Shown: in pieces, positions 1 through 9,063 of the stretch
Numbering within the stretch: position 1 is the first letter of the stretch
Layout: every line of letters begins with the position of its first letter
NCBI RefSeq assembly: GCF_030062155.1
Contig: NZ_CP118269.1
Coordinates: 1,426,001-1,490,000 of the forward strand
Length of the DNA: 64,000 nt
Direction: 5' to 3'
Source: Pantoea sp. Lij88
GTDB lineage: Bacteria; Pseudomonadota; Gammaproteobacteria; Enterobacterales; Enterobacteriaceae
The notes under the pieces: model-generated
Told to the model about the DNA's origin: nothing
The model's input: the letters and a program-made list of their open reading frames with translations, nothing else
Database searches by the model: none
Position numbers and translations under genes: made by a program

Positions 1-449
1 TGCAGGTCATGTACGATATCGGGATGATCGGGATTCAAATTGCCACTGGCGGGCTGGTGGCAATAGCCTTTTTCAGTGACGGTCATTGAAACAATCGCCA
101 CATCAGGCTGACTCATCGCCTTGATCACCGCCTCAATACCGTCACTTTTGCCATGCAGCGCCTGAGTAATCACGCCTATCACCCGGGTATGCTGTGAATC
201 ATCGGCCATTTCGGTGAGGGTGTAGAGCAGTTCCTGCTCACGCAGTGCCTGAATCAGTTCGCCGCTGTTGAGATTCACTTCGCAGTAGCCCCAGTCGCTG
301 CCCTGATCTTCGGCCAGCCTGTCGCTGCAAAGCGCCTGATGGGCGCGGTGAAAGGCACCGAAACCAATATGTACCATGCGGGTTTTTAATTTGCTGCGGT
401 CATAAGCGGGGCGCTGTACTTCAGCGGGCAGGCGATCAAGCTGTAACAT
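1..449 (-). CDS. Mannitol dehydrogenase-family oxidoreductase (fructuronate reductase-like, YdfI-like), 3' end outside window
   Basis: Only the first 149 codons are present; the rest lies to the left of base 1. The reading starts MLQLDRLPAEVQRP and contains the family's NAD-binding signature HIGFGAFHRAHQA and later TVTEKGYC, both typical of the UxuB/YeiQ/YdfI/mannitol dehydrogenase family. Such enzymes interconvert D-fructuronate (or another ketose acid) and a sugar acid such as D-mannonate with NAD(H). It is the last gene seen of a minus-strand operon behind a hexuronate-type transporter and D-mannonate dehydratase, so a link to mannonate is a sensible inference. E. coli has the same family member (ydfI) in the rspAB neighbourhood. 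The exact substrate cannot be told from this fragment. Confidence 0.85.
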   Translation of the reverse strand, partial: MLQLDRLPAEVQRPAYDRSKLKTRMVHIGFGAFHRAHQALCSDRLAEDQGSDWGYCEVNLNSGELIQALREQELLYTLTEMADDSQHTRVIGVITQALHGKSDGIEAVIKAMSQPDVAIVSMTVTEKGYCHQPASGNLNPDHPDIVHDL

Positions 450-470
450 AATCCATCCTTAATGGAAAAC

Positions 471-487
471 GGGGCGCGTAGCGCCCC
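471..487 (-). terminator. Intercistronic GC-rich hairpin after the MFS gene
   Basis: A perfect 7-bp stem GGGGCGC with a 3-nt loop lies between the MFS transporter and the oxidoreductase. On the minus strand it is followed by GTTTTCC, so it could be a weak terminator or an mRNA-stabilising hairpin that lowers expression of the last gene. Confidence 0.4.
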
Positions 488-517
488 AGAATCATCATTC
501 TGTTAGTGGAACAACAC

Positions 518-1801
518 TCAGACCGAAACCGGTTTATCTTCAGTTTTCGGACTGCGAATCACAAACAACACCAGGAAGGCACCCAGCGCGGCGACACAGC
601 CGGCCAGCACAAAGGCGCTGTCGAATTTGCCGGTGTGCTGAACAATAAATCCGGTGACGATCGGCCCGATGATGCCGGAGAGGCTACCCACCAGATGGAT
701 GAAGCCGCTGATGCTGCCGATACGACTCTTGTGCACCACATCCTGAATAATCGCCCAGTAAATCGCGCCGGTAATGTAGAGAAAGAAAATCGACACCGAC
801 ATCATCATGACGGCGGGAACCACCTCTTTTATCGTACCCGCCAGCGCCACACAAATTGCGGCTGCCAGCAGTGAGACCACCAGCACAATTTTACGGGACA
901 ACAACAGTTTGCCGGTGATGTTGAAGATTTTATCGGAAATCCAGCCACCCAGCGCCAGACCGACGAAGCCGACAATCCACGGGATCATGGTGGTGATGCT
1001 CATGGATTTGATATCCAGGCCGTGCGCCTGCACCAGATAGGCCGGGAACCAGCTCAGGAAGAAGAACAGGATGTAGTTGTAGCAGAAGAAGGCAAAAGCG
1101 GTGACCAGGATAATCGGCTGGCGCAGGTAGTAGCCAAACGGATGCGGCGTCTCGGCCAGATCGACCTCATCATTCGGGTTTGTGGCTTTCAGGCGATCAA
1201 TCAGCAGACGCTCCTCTTCGCTCACTCGTTTGCTCTTCGCCGGGTTGTCAGCGGCGAAGAAGAGCCAGAACGCCATCCACACCAGACCGATACAGCAGAC
1301 GATCACAAACGCCGGACGCCAGCCATAGGCCAGGGCCAGATAGCCAATGATCGGACCGGCGACCGCGCCACCCAGCGGTGAACCGGCACTCAGCAGACCC
1401 ATCGCCGTGGCGGCCTGTTTTTTCGGGAACCAGCCGTTGATCGCTTTGTTGGCTGAGGAGCAGATGGGGCCTTCAGCCATACCGAACAGCACCCGCAGGA
1501 TCAGCAGTGACCAGAAGCCCGTCGCCAGTGCGGTCATGCCGCAGAAAATGGACCAGGCACCCACCGCCACAGCCAGCACGATTTTCGGGCCAAAGCGGTC
1601 AGTGGCGAGGCCGCCGACAAAGTTAAACAGCGCGTAGCCGAAAAAGAAGCTGCCGAAAATCATGCCGAACTGCTCAGCATTGATCGCCAGATCTTTCTCA
1701 ACCAGCGGTACCGTGAGTGACAGGGCAACACGATCGAGGTAGTTGATCATGTAAACCAGGAACAGCAATAAAACGAGGGTCCAGCGCAGATTCTTGAACA
1801 T
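518..1801 (-). CDS. MFS transporter, anion:cation symporter family (hexuronate/sugar-acid type, YdfJ-like)
   Basis: A polytopic inner-membrane protein of 427 residues with the usual 12-helix MFS layout. The first helix is followed by NYLDR and the loop between helices 2 and 3 reads GGLATDRFGPK, both typical of the ACS subfamily (ExuT, GudP, DgoT). These proteins import sugar acids with protons. It lies between rspB and the mannonate-type oxidoreductase, so uptake of a hexuronate or aldonate is likely. I prefer the ATG at 1801-1799, which has a GGAG sequence five bases upstream; an in-frame GTG at 1807 has none. E. coli ydfJ is the positional counterpart, and from memory it is interrupted there by prophage DNA, whereas this copy is intact. 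Confidence 0.88.
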   Translation of the reverse strand: MFKNLRWTLVLLLFLVYMINYLDRVALSLTVPLVEKDLAINAEQFGMIFGSFFFGYALFNFVGGLATDRFGPKIVLAVAVGAWSIFCGMTALATGFWSLLILRVLFGMAEGPICSSANKAINGWFPKKQAATAMGLLSAGSPLGGAVAGPIIGYLALAYGWRPAFVIVCCIGLVWMAFWLFFAADNPAKSKRVSEEERLLIDRLKATNPNDEVDLAETPHPFGYYLRQPIILVTAFAFFCYNYILFFFLSWFPAYLVQAHGLDIKSMSITTMIPWIVGFVGLALGGWISDKIFNITGKLLLSRKIVLVVSLLAAAICVALAGTIKEVVPAVMMMSVSIFFLYITGAIYWAIIQDVVHKSRIGSISGFIHLVGSLSGIIGPIVTGFIVQHTGKFDSAFVLAGCVAALGAFLVLFVIRSPKTEDKPVSV

Positions 1802-1881
1802 AAACACTCCGTGATCTGTTTTATCATTATCGTTATGCCGACGCGAACGCCGGCTCAGGAGACCTGGTGTTGAGCAGAGAC

Positions 1882-2892
1882 TTAATCCATCTGAAGAATG
1901 ACTTTGCAGCAGGTGCGGGGATCTTTTTCGAACAGGGTCATCGCCCGTTCAATCTCCTGCAGCGGGAAGTAGTGAGTGACCAGTTTCTCCGGCTGGATTA
2001 ACCCTTTTTCTATCCACCCGATCACCTGTGGGAAGCGGTTACTGTTAAGACGTGAGGTAAACAGCGACAGCTCTTTGCTGGTCAGGCTTTGCTGGGTCAG
2101 GCTGCAGGGTTCACCGGAGAAGCCCAGCAGGCCAATGCGCGCGGCCGGTGAGGCGAGCGCCACTGCTTCCGCCAGGATAGCGGGATGGCAGGCCGCATCG
2201 ATGATCAGCGTCGGCTGCACGCCCTCAAGCTGTGCGCCCAGCGGCGTGTTGCTGTTATCAAACAGCCGATCGGCACCGCTCTGTTCTGCCAGCGCCAGCC
2301 GTTCCGGCAGGCGATCCACCACCATCACCGTTTTCACCTTATAGACGCCTTTCAGCACCTGAATGGCGGTGAGGCCCATCGGACCGGCACCATAAATCAG
2401 TGCCACATCATCAGGCTGCGGTTTAAGAAATGCCGTGATGTTGGCGGCGATAGTGAAAGGCTCGACCAGACTGGCGAGTTTATCGGGAATCGCGTCCGGC
2501 AACGGCCAGGCATTTTTTGCCGGAGCCACCGCATACTCGCTGAAACCGCCGTCGCGGTGCACACCAATCACCTGCAGTGTGGTACAGACATTAGGACGGC
2601 CCACCGAGCAGGGATAGCAGTTGCCGCAGCTCACCACCGGATCGACCGCCACGCGCTGACCCAGTCGGGCCGCGTCAACACCGTCGCCTGTCGCATCGAT
2701 CACACCAAAAAATTCATGACCAATCACGCGCGGATATTTCGCGAACGGGTTATGGCCGTGCCAGATGTGCACATCAGAGCCGCAGATGCTGGCATAAGCG
2801 ACTTTGACCCGCACTTCGCCCGCTGCCGGTTGTGGCAGTGGACGTTCAGCTATCACCAGCTCACCTGGCTGTTCAATAACAACGCATTTCAT
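1882..2892 (-). CDS. rspB: Zinc-dependent alcohol/sugar-acid dehydrogenase RspB
   Basis: A 336-residue medium-chain dehydrogenase. The catalytic zinc ligands are visible as Cys37 and His59-Glu60 (GHEFFG), the structural zinc site as Cys89, 92, 95 and 103, and the Rossmann nucleotide site as YGAGPMGL. It would oxidise a secondary alcohol of a sugar acid with NAD(P). The gene follows manD by 10 bases, as rspB follows rspA in E. coli. A longer reading frame runs upstream into manD, but the ATG at 2892 gives the normal family N-terminus (MKCVVIEQPG) and has an AGGAG-like site. E. coli RspB has been linked to L-galactonate/L-gulonate-type substrates; the natural substrate here is unknown. Confidence 0.9.
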   Translation of the reverse strand: MKCVVIEQPGELVIAERPLPQPAAGEVRVKVAYASICGSDVHIWHGHNPFAKYPRVIGHEFFGVIDATGDGVDAARLGQRVAVDPVVSCGNCYPCSVGRPNVCTTLQVIGVHRDGGFSEYAVAPAKNAWPLPDAIPDKLASLVEPFTIAANITAFLKPQPDDVALIYGAGPMGLTAIQVLKGVYKVKTVMVVDRLPERLALAEQSGADRLFDNSNTPLGAQLEGVQPTLIIDAACHPAILAEAVALASPAARIGLLGFSGEPCSLTQQSLTSKELSLFTSRLNSNRFPQVIGWIEKGLIQPEKLVTHYFPLQEIERAMTLFEKDPRTCCKVILQMD

Positions 2893-2902
2893 CTGTTTCT
2901 CC

Positions 2903-4117
2903 TTACCAGTTCCACAGGGTGCCATCTTCAAGACGGGCGACCGGCAGATAGGCAGGTTCATAGGGATATTTCGCTGCCAGTTTCTCGTTGAACTCAATGC
3001 CCAGGCCCGGCTTGTCGCCCGGATGCATGTAGCCCTGATCAAAGGTCCAGTTAGCCTCAAACAGTTCCATCATCTGTTCGGAGAAGCCCATATACTCCTG
3101 CACGCCGAAGTTCGGCACCCAGAGGTCAAAGTGCAGTGCAGCCGCCATGCAAATCGGGGAGAGATCAGACGGACCGTGCGAGCCGGTGCGTACCTGATAG
3201 AGCGAGGCAAAATCAGCGATACGGCGCATACCGGTAATGCCGCCCGCATGCGTGATGGTGGTGCGGATGTAGTCGATCAGCTGCTCTTCAATCAGCTGCT
3301 TACAATCCCAGATGCTGTTGAAAACTTCGCCCACCGCAATCGGCGTAACGGTGTGCTGGCGGATCAGACGGAAACACTCCTGATTTTCAGCAGGCGTCGG
3401 ATCTTCCATCCAGAACAGGCGATAATCTTCCACGCTCTTGCCGAAACGCGCCGCCTCAATGGGCGTCAGGCGATGGTGCATGTCATGCAGCAGATGCTCA
3501 TCAAAACCAAATTTGTCACGGATAGCGGCAAACAGCTTTGGGGTGAAATCGAGGTATTTCTCGGTTGACCAGAGCTGCTCTTCAGGCCAGTTCCCTTTGG
3601 TGGCAGGCTCATAAGCCAGACCTTTGCCTTTCGCCATGCCGTAGGTGGTTTTCATGCCTGGCACGCCGCACTGTGCACGAATCGCTTTGAAGCCCAGCTC
3701 TTTGTGCTTCGCGTAGTCATCCATCACTTCGTCAATGGAGTGGCCGGTGGTGTGGCAATAGACCATAACGCCAGTCCGTGAGGCACCGCCCAGCAGCTGG
3801 TAAACCGGCATATTGGCGGCTTTGCCTTTGATATCCCACAGTGCCATATCAACCGCAGAGATAGCGGACATGGTCACCGGACCGCGACGCCAGTACGCGC
3901 CTTTGTAGAAATATTGCCAGATATCTTCGATCTGATGGGCATCGCGGCCAATCAGCTGCGGACAGACGTGATCTTTCAGGTAGGAGGCGACCGGTAATTC
4001 ACGGCCATTCAGCGTGGCATCGCCAATGCCGGTCAGTCCCTGATCGGTGGTGATCTTCACGGTGACAAAGTTTCTGCCTGCGCAGGTTACAAATACTTCC
4101 GCCTTAACAATTTTCAT
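2903..4117 (-). CDS. manD: D-mannonate dehydratase ManD/RspA (enolase superfamily)
   Basis: A 404-residue enolase-superfamily enzyme, the normal length for ManD. It dehydrates D-mannonate to 2-keto-3-deoxy-D-gluconate, which enters the KDG/Entner-Doudoroff route. The catalytic pair Arg147 and Tyr159, the metal ligands Asp212, Glu238 and Glu264, and His214 in HDMHHR are all present, matching ManD numbering as I remember it. It is the first gene of the operon; a stretch of about 220 bases separates it from yegS and should hold the promoter. E. coli RspA was first described through an effect on rpoS expression (starvation sensing), but the family's enzymatic role is better supported. Confidence 0.92.
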   Translation of the reverse strand: MKIVKAEVFVTCAGRNFVTVKITTDQGLTGIGDATLNGRELPVASYLKDHVCPQLIGRDAHQIEDIWQYFYKGAYWRRGPVTMSAISAVDMALWDIKGKAANMPVYQLLGGASRTGVMVYCHTTGHSIDEVMDDYAKHKELGFKAIRAQCGVPGMKTTYGMAKGKGLAYEPATKGNWPEEQLWSTEKYLDFTPKLFAAIRDKFGFDEHLLHDMHHRLTPIEAARFGKSVEDYRLFWMEDPTPAENQECFRLIRQHTVTPIAVGEVFNSIWDCKQLIEEQLIDYIRTTITHAGGITGMRRIADFASLYQVRTGSHGPSDLSPICMAAALHFDLWVPNFGVQEYMGFSEQMMELFEANWTFDQGYMHPGDKPGLGIEFNEKLAAKYPYEPAYLPVARLEDGTLWNW

Positions 4118-4302
4118 CCTGTTTGCCTTAAATCAGCCTTCAATGACGAAAAAGTACGCGCTTTAATACTACCATACAAGTTGCACTGGCAGAGTTGTGA
4201 ACCCAATCACAGACTGTTTTCAGAGACAAAATGGCGTTGTGAGCGGAAGCGCAGGGAGGTTATAAAAGCTGAGTGGGAGTAATAAAAAACGGGATGAGCA
4301 GC

Positions 4303-4328
4303 AATAAAAAAGGGGCTTTCGCCCCTTT
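4303..4328 (-). terminator. Rho-independent terminator of yegS
   Basis: On the minus strand an 8-bp stem (AAAGGGGC with GCCCCTTT, loop of 4) is followed by a run of T residues, just after the yegS stop codon. Confidence 0.85.
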
Positions 4329-4336
4329 AGTGATAT

Positions 4337-5236
4337 TCAGGAAAGGAGGTCACATTGCGGCGGCAGGCGACAGCTTAGCGCGCCTGCCATCACCTCAATC
4401 ACGAATTCCCGCCCGGAGAGCGGCTCGCCATCAAGGTTAAACGTCATCTCATGCGGCGAACGGATGGTCAGTGACTCCAGCTGCGTCGTCACGATACCGG
4501 GATTATCATCATCGCCGGTCAGCGAGTGCAGCAGCGTTGGCAGCAGCTCCTGCGCGGTGACAATACTGACGTCCAGTCGGCCATCGTTGATCAGGGCAGA
4601 AGGGCATAAACGCTGCCCGCCGCCTGCCTGACGCCCATTACCGATACCGATCACCAGCGCATCACCCTGCCAGGCGAAATCGGGACCGCTGATCTCGCAG
4701 GTATCCGGTTTCAGGGTATCCATGCGCATCAGACCGTGAATAAAGTAGGAGACGCCGCCCAGCGCCGACTTCAGCTTTTCCGGCGTTTCTGTCGTGATAC
4801 GGGTGCCAAAACCGCCGGTCGCCATGTTGATGAAGTAGTGATCCTGGTTCACCCGGGCCAGATCGATGGTGCTGGCTTTGCCCTGAATCGCCAGACGCAG
4901 TGCCGGTTCCATCTCTTCCGGGATGCCGACGCTGGTGGCAAAGTCGTTGGCGGTGCCCAGCGGCAGAATGCCCAGCACCGGCCGATGATCGGCACTGGAT
5001 GCCGCCAGCGCGGTTGCAACCTCGTTGATGGTGCCATCGCCGCCACCCGCGACGACGGTTTCGGCCTGCAGCGCAATCGCCTCTTTGACGTACCTGTCGC
5101 CGTCACCTTTTTCAAAAGTGACACGCACCGCAATATCGAAGCCTTCTTCACGCAGGGTAGTAATGGCTTCGCGCAGATCATCATTACCCGCGCCTTTCCC
5201 ATTCAGGATGAGCAGCGTAAGCGGTTTGTTATCCAT
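4337..5236 (-). CDS. yegS: Lipid kinase YegS
   Basis: A 299-residue diacylglycerol/sphingosine kinase-fold protein. The nucleotide-binding GGGDGT motif is at residues 64-69, and PLGTANDFA follows at about 90-100, both diagnostic. YegS phosphorylates lipids such as phosphatidylglycerol in vitro; its physiological role is not settled. The C-terminal half carries the second conserved block [11 protein letters not shown]. It is transcribed alone, with its own terminator, downstream of the CyaR RNA locus on the same strand. Confidence 0.93.
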   Translation of the reverse strand: MDNKPLTLLILNGKGAGNDDLREAITTLREEGFDIAVRVTFEKGDGDRYVKEAIALQAETVVAGGGDGTINEVATALAASSADHRPVLGILPLGTANDFATSVGIPEEMEPALRLAIQGKASTIDLARVNQDHYFINMATGGFGTRITTETPEKLKSALGGVSYFIHGLMRMDTLKPDTCEISGPDFAWQGDALVIGIGNGRQAGGGQRLCPSALINDGRLDVSIVTAQELLPTLLHSLTGDDDNPGIVTTQLESLTIRSPHEMTFNLDGEPLSGREFVIEVMAGALSCRLPPQCDLLS

Positions 5237-5316
5237 TTTGCGTTCCTTGAAGATCTACAGAGTAAGAAGGGAATTTATAACATAGCTGCCAGCAGTAAAT
5301 AATTGGCGAAAGAGAG

Positions 5317-5402
5317 AAAAAAGAAAACCCGCACGGGGGAGCCGGGCGGGTAAATGAGGTGGTTCCAGTTAAATCTGCCGTTTGTTGTTACTCATTAGCA
5401 GC
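5317..5402 (-). ncRNA. cyaR: CyaR (RyeE) Hfq-dependent small RNA
   Basis: The RNA would start at 5402 with GCTGCTAATGAG, like E. coli CyaR (GCTGAAAAAC). It carries the conserved antisense core GGAACCACCTC (5356-5366), which pairs with ribosome binding sites, and ends in a hairpin (ACCCGC with GCGGGT) followed by TTTTCTTTTTT. The predicted length of 86 nt matches the E. coli RNA (87 nt), and the position just downstream of yegQ is the same as in E. coli. Known targets there are ompX, luxS, nadE and yqaE. The identification rests on remembered sequence and synteny. Confidence 0.87.
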
Positions 5403-5409
5403 AGGCGGG

Positions 5410-5455
5410 ACTATAAAGCAGCCCTGCACAGGGGTCTGTGATCCTGTTCTGATTT
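5410..5455 (-). promoter_or_regulatory. cyaR promoter with class II CRP site
   Basis: The -10 hexamer TATAGT is at 5415-5410, seven bases before the predicted start at 5402. A CRP-like site at 5455-5434 has a perfect right half (GATCACA) and matches 14 of 22 consensus positions. Its centre is about 41.5 bases upstream of the start, the standard class II position overlapping -35, and there is no good -35 hexamer. CRP-cAMP activation of CyaR is established in E. coli. Confidence 0.7.
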
Positions 5456-5457
5456 CC

Positions 5458-6837
5458 TCAAAATGTTTCCGTTAGTAAACGATTATGTGGGTCACGCGTA
5501 TCTTCGCCGTGATCAAAGTTGCGCAGCAGCAGAGCAAAGCGCAGATCGACCTCTTCAGGCACCCGCAGCCAGACGCGATGGCCGTCGCCCGGCGCAACCT
5601 CAGTGGCTTCACCGCGCGCATTCTGCAGCGCATCCAGCTGGCAATTCAGGTTCCCTTCGGGCGTCATGATCTCCACGCTGTCGTGCAGCATAAATTTATT
5701 CTTCACGACCACTTCCGCCCATTCGCCCCGGCGCTCACCGGTAAATTCGCCAACAAACTGCTGGCGATCGGAAACTGAAAAGCCCTGCTGATAATTCTGG
5801 TAGCTGTCGTGAGTGTGACGGCGCAGGAAGCCCTCGGTATAGCCGCGATGGGCCAGGCCTTCCAGGGTTAACAGCAGTGAGGGATCAAACGGCTTACCGG
5901 CAGCGGCATCATCAATCGCCCGGCGATAAACCTGCGCGGTGCGGGCGCAGTAATAGTAGGACTTGGTGCGTCCCTCGATTTTCAGCGACTGAACGCCCAT
6001 CTCGCTGAGCCGCTCAACGTGGGCGACCGCGCGCAGATCCCGCGAGTTCATGATGTAGGTGCCGTGCTCATCTTCGAACGCGCTCATCACCTCGCCGGGC
6101 TTCATCTTCTCTTCCAGCAGAAACACCTTGTCGGTCGGCTGACCGATGCCCAGCGTGGGCGTGGCCTCCTGCACGGCTATAGGCTCGTGGAACCCGACGA
6201 TATTTCCTACCTCATCCTGCTGGCCTTCCTGCACTTTATATTCCCAGCGGCAGGCGTTGGTGCAGGTACCCTGATTCGGGTCGCGCTTGTTCATGTAGCC
6301 CGACAGCAGGCAGCGCCCGGAGTAGGCCATACAGAGTGCGCCATGAACGAACACTTCCAGCTCCATCTCCGGCACCTGCTGGCGGATCTCGGCGATCTCT
6401 TCCAGCGACAGCTCGCGTGACACAATCACCCGGCTCAGCCCCATCTGCTGCCAGAATTTTACCGTGGCCCAGTTGACCGCATTGGCCTGCACCGACAGGT
6501 GAATCGGCATCGCCGGAAAGGCGTCCCGCACCAGCATGATCAGGCCGGGATCGGACATGATCAGCGCGTCGGGCTGCATCGCCACCACCGGCGTCAGGTC
6601 GCGGATGAAGGTTTTCAGTTTGGCGTTGTGCGGCGCAATGTTGACCACCACGTAGAATTTCTTGCCCAGCGCGTGCGCTTCGTTAATACCCAGTGCGAGA
6701 TTTTCGTGGGTAAATTCATTGTTGCGCACCCGCAGGCTGTAGCGTGGCTGGCCGGCATACACGGCATCGGCACCATAAGCAAAGGCGTAACGCATGTTCT
6801 TCAGCGTGCCAGCGGGAGAAAGCAGTTCGGGTTTCAT
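5458..6837 (-). CDS. yegQ: tRNA 5-hydroxyuridine synthesis protein TrhP (YegQ, peptidase U32 family)
   Basis: A 459-residue U32-family protein, slightly longer than E. coli YegQ. The U32 signature runs from EVFVHGALCMAYSGRCLLS, with Cys169 and Cys176 followed by Cys192 and Cys196, the cysteines thought to hold an iron-sulfur cluster. TrhP takes part in prephenate-dependent hydroxylation of U34 in tRNA; the old peptidase label is not its role. The ATG at 6837 gives MKPELLSPAG, the normal family start. The gene has its own promoter-like sequence upstream, and CyaR is encoded just beyond its stop codon on the same strand. Confidence 0.94.
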   Translation of the reverse strand: MKPELLSPAGTLKNMRYAFAYGADAVYAGQPRYSLRVRNNEFTHENLALGINEAHALGKKFYVVVNIAPHNAKLKTFIRDLTPVVAMQPDALIMSDPGLIMLVRDAFPAMPIHLSVQANAVNWATVKFWQQMGLSRVIVSRELSLEEIAEIRQQVPEMELEVFVHGALCMAYSGRCLLSGYMNKRDPNQGTCTNACRWEYKVQEGQQDEVGNIVGFHEPIAVQEATPTLGIGQPTDKVFLLEEKMKPGEVMSAFEDEHGTYIMNSRDLRAVAHVERLSEMGVQSLKIEGRTKSYYYCARTAQVYRRAIDDAAAGKPFDPSLLLTLEGLAHRGYTEGFLRRHTHDSYQNYQQGFSVSDRQQFVGEFTGERRGEWAEVVVKNKFMLHDSVEIMTPEGNLNCQLDALQNARGEATEVAPGDGHRVWLRVPEEVDLRFALLLRNFDHGEDTRDPHNRLLTETF

Positions 6838-6916
6838 GATGTTCTCACTGATGTCAGGTCAGTATGCCGCCTGAAGCGGCAGGTGCAGGGCCGTTAAGCC
6901 CTGCAAAAGGTGCGGA

Positions 6917-6945
6917 ATTGTAGGCAGTGAGAAAAGGGAAGTAAA
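6917..6945 (-). promoter_or_regulatory. Candidate sigma-70 promoter of yegQ
   Basis: TTTACT (6945-6940), a 17-base spacer and TACAAT (6922-6917) lie between the baeR stop and yegQ. The 5' leader that follows holds two GC-rich hairpins (around 6855-6910), the first of which could also end baeR transcripts, though it has no T-run. Confidence 0.5.
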
Positions 6946-6960
6946 TTGATCGGGATCAAA

Positions 6961-7668
6961 CTAGATCAAATGACAGGCATCGGCTTCCCAGCGATAGCCC
7001 ATGCCGTAGACGGCGCGGATAAAAGGTTGCTCGCTGTCGAGGTTCTCCAGCTTGCGCCGCAGATTCTTGATATGGCTGTCGATAGTGCGGTCCGTGACCA
7101 CACGGTAATCATCATAGAGATGGTTGAGCAGCTGTTCACGTGAAAAGACTTTACCCGGTTCCAGCGACAGCGTTTTCAGCAGGCGGAACTCCGCCGGCGT
7201 GAGATCCAGCGGCTTTTCACGCCAGCTGGCGAAGAAGCGACTCTCATCGACCCGGAGTAACGAGGCGCTCTGCGGCTCTTCTGCCGAACGTTTTACCCGG
7301 CGCAGAATCGTTTTGACCCGCGCCACCACTTCACGCGGGCTGAAGGGTTTGCAGATGTAGTCATCCGCGCCCAGCTCCAGCCCCAGCAGCCGATCGATCT
7401 CTTCGGTGCGGGCGGTGACCATAATAATCGGCAGCTCGGAATGACGGCGGATTTCACGACAAAGCGTCAGACCATCGGTGCCCGGCAGCATCAAATCCAG
7501 CAGCATCAGGTCGGGCGGCGTCTGGCGCACGAACTCCAGCACTGCGTTGCCGTCGGCGATGTGGTGGGTACGGTAGTTCGAGGCGTGCAGATAGTCGATC
7601 ATCAGCTGCGCCAGTTTCGGCTCATCTTCGACCACCAGAATCAGCGGGTCATGGTTTTCCTGGCTCAT
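6961..7668 (-). CDS. baeR: Response regulator BaeR
   Basis: A 235-residue OmpR/PhoB-type regulator. The receiver domain has the acidic pair Glu14/Asp15, phosphoacceptor Asp58 (LLDLMLPG) and Lys107 (CKPFSP); the C-terminal winged helix (about residues 130-230) ends in the usual [11 protein letters not shown] hairpin. In E. coli BaeR activates mdtABCD, acrD and spy in response to envelope damage, indole and some antibiotics. It starts six bases after the baeS stop and closes the mdt-bae gene block. Confidence 0.95.
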   Translation of the reverse strand: MSQENHDPLILVVEDEPKLAQLMIDYLHASNYRTHHIADGNAVLEFVRQTPPDLMLLDLMLPGTDGLTLCREIRRHSELPIIMVTARTEEIDRLLGLELGADDYICKPFSPREVVARVKTILRRVKRSAEEPQSASLLRVDESRFFASWREKPLDLTPAEFRLLKTLSLEPGKVFSREQLLNHLYDDYRVVTDRTIDSHIKNLRRKLENLDSEQPFIRAVYGMGYRWEADACHLI

Positions 7669-7674
7669 AAGCGT

Positions 7675-9063
7675 CTATACAAGGGGAACATAGCGCAAGT
7701 GTAGCGCGATTTTCAGTCCACCTAAATCAGAGTGCGCTGCATGAATATCGCCGCCATGGGCGTCAGCGATATTTTTACAGATGGCCAGGCCCAGGCCCGA
7801 ACCGCCGCTGGCGCGATTGCGCGAGCCTTCGGTACGGAAGAATCGCTCGAAAATCTGCGCCTGATGTTCTCTCTCAACACCGGGTGCGCTGTCATCAAAA
7901 TCGATGCGCCAGTTGGGCGCCTCATACTTTAGTGTCACTTCAACCCGACCGCCGCTGTCGGTGTAACGCAGGCTGTTCTCCAGCAGGTTGGTGAACAACT
8001 GCATCAGGCGGTCGGGATCGCCGAAGAACGGGGCGTTATCGGGCAGATTCAGTTTCAGCGTCAGGCCATGCGCGCGATAGCGTTCGGCAAAGCTGCCCGC
8101 CGTCACTTCCAGCAGTTGCACCAGGTCGGTGGCCTGTTTGCGGTAGGCAAGGGCGCCTACATCCGACAGCGACAGCTGGTGCAGGTCGTCGACCAGCTTG
8201 GTCAGCACCACCACCTCGCTCTGCAGCGAGGCGATCGCTTCCGGCGTCAGTTTGCGCACCCCATCCTGCATCGCCTCCAGCTCACCGCGCAGGATCGCCA
8301 GCGGCGTGCGCAGCTCATGGGAGATGTCGGCCATAAAGGCGCGGCGCATACTTTCATTTTTCTCCAGCGAGCTGGCAAGAAGGTTAAAGTCACCGGCCAG
8401 CTGGCCCAGTTCATCGCGGCTGCTGACCTCGACGCGGGTGGCAAAATTACCGGCCGCCAGATGATGGGTGCCATCCACCAGCCGTTTGACCGGGGCCAGC
8501 AGGCCGCGCCCCATCAGCCAGGTCGCCAGCGCCGCCAGTAACGTCGACAGGCCGACGATGATCCAGCTGGTGCGCCGCTGCTGTTGATCGAAGTTAATAT
8601 CGGTGCTGCGCGTCAGCCGCTCCGGCGGCGAGCCAATCACCCAGCCCACCACCTTGCCGGTGCTGGTGGTGATATTGCGCCTTGTGCCTTCCGGCGGCAC
8701 CGGCCCCGGCGGCCCGACCATCACTTTATATTGCTGATCGAGAACCCAGAACTGGGTGCGCCAGCCGTGTGGCGGCAGCTGACTGCTGCTGTCAGGATTC
8801 TGCTCCAGCGAACGCAGCATGGTGAAGATCAACCGATCGTTGTGGCGCAGAAAATCCCAGTTGCCGTGCTGCTCATACTGATCGGCCAGCGCATCGCTGA
8901 GCAGGTTCAGACGCTGCTGATTGCCGCGCTTAATGTAGTCGACGAAGCCATGCTCGAAACTGAGGCGAACGCCCCAGTGCATGGTGATCAGCACCAGCAT
9001 GCAGGTGGCGAAAATCGCCATAAACAGTTTGGCACCGATGCCCAGGCGCAGGTTGAGTCTCAT
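7675..9063 (-). CDS. baeS: Sensor histidine kinase BaeS
   Basis: A 462-residue membrane kinase. Transmembrane helices lie at about 10-32 and 166-186, flanking a periplasmic sensor domain. A HAMP region follows, then the H-box [12 protein letters not shown] with phosphorylated His249, the N-box [12 protein letters not shown], and the G-box GSGLGLAI. It phosphorylates BaeR under envelope stress. The ATG at 9063 overlaps the mdtD stop codon by four bases (ATGA) and has GGAG six bases upstream; the longer in-frame extension runs back through mdtD and is not used. Confidence 0.95.
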   Translation of the reverse strand: MRLNLRLGIGAKLFMAIFATCMLVLITMHWGVRLSFEHGFVDYIKRGNQQRLNLLSDALADQYEQHGNWDFLRHNDRLIFTMLRSLEQNPDSSSQLPPHGWRTQFWVLDQQYKVMVGPPGPVPPEGTRRNITTSTGKVVGWVIGSPPERLTRSTDINFDQQQRRTSWIIVGLSTLLAALATWLMGRGLLAPVKRLVDGTHHLAAGNFATRVEVSSRDELGQLAGDFNLLASSLEKNESMRRAFMADISHELRTPLAILRGELEAMQDGVRKLTPEAIASLQSEVVVLTKLVDDLHQLSLSDVGALAYRKQATDLVQLLEVTAGSFAERYRAHGLTLKLNLPDNAPFFGDPDRLMQLFTNLLENSLRYTDSGGRVEVTLKYEAPNWRIDFDDSAPGVEREHQAQIFERFFRTEGSRNRASGGSGLGLAICKNIADAHGGDIHAAHSDLGGLKIALHLRYVPLV

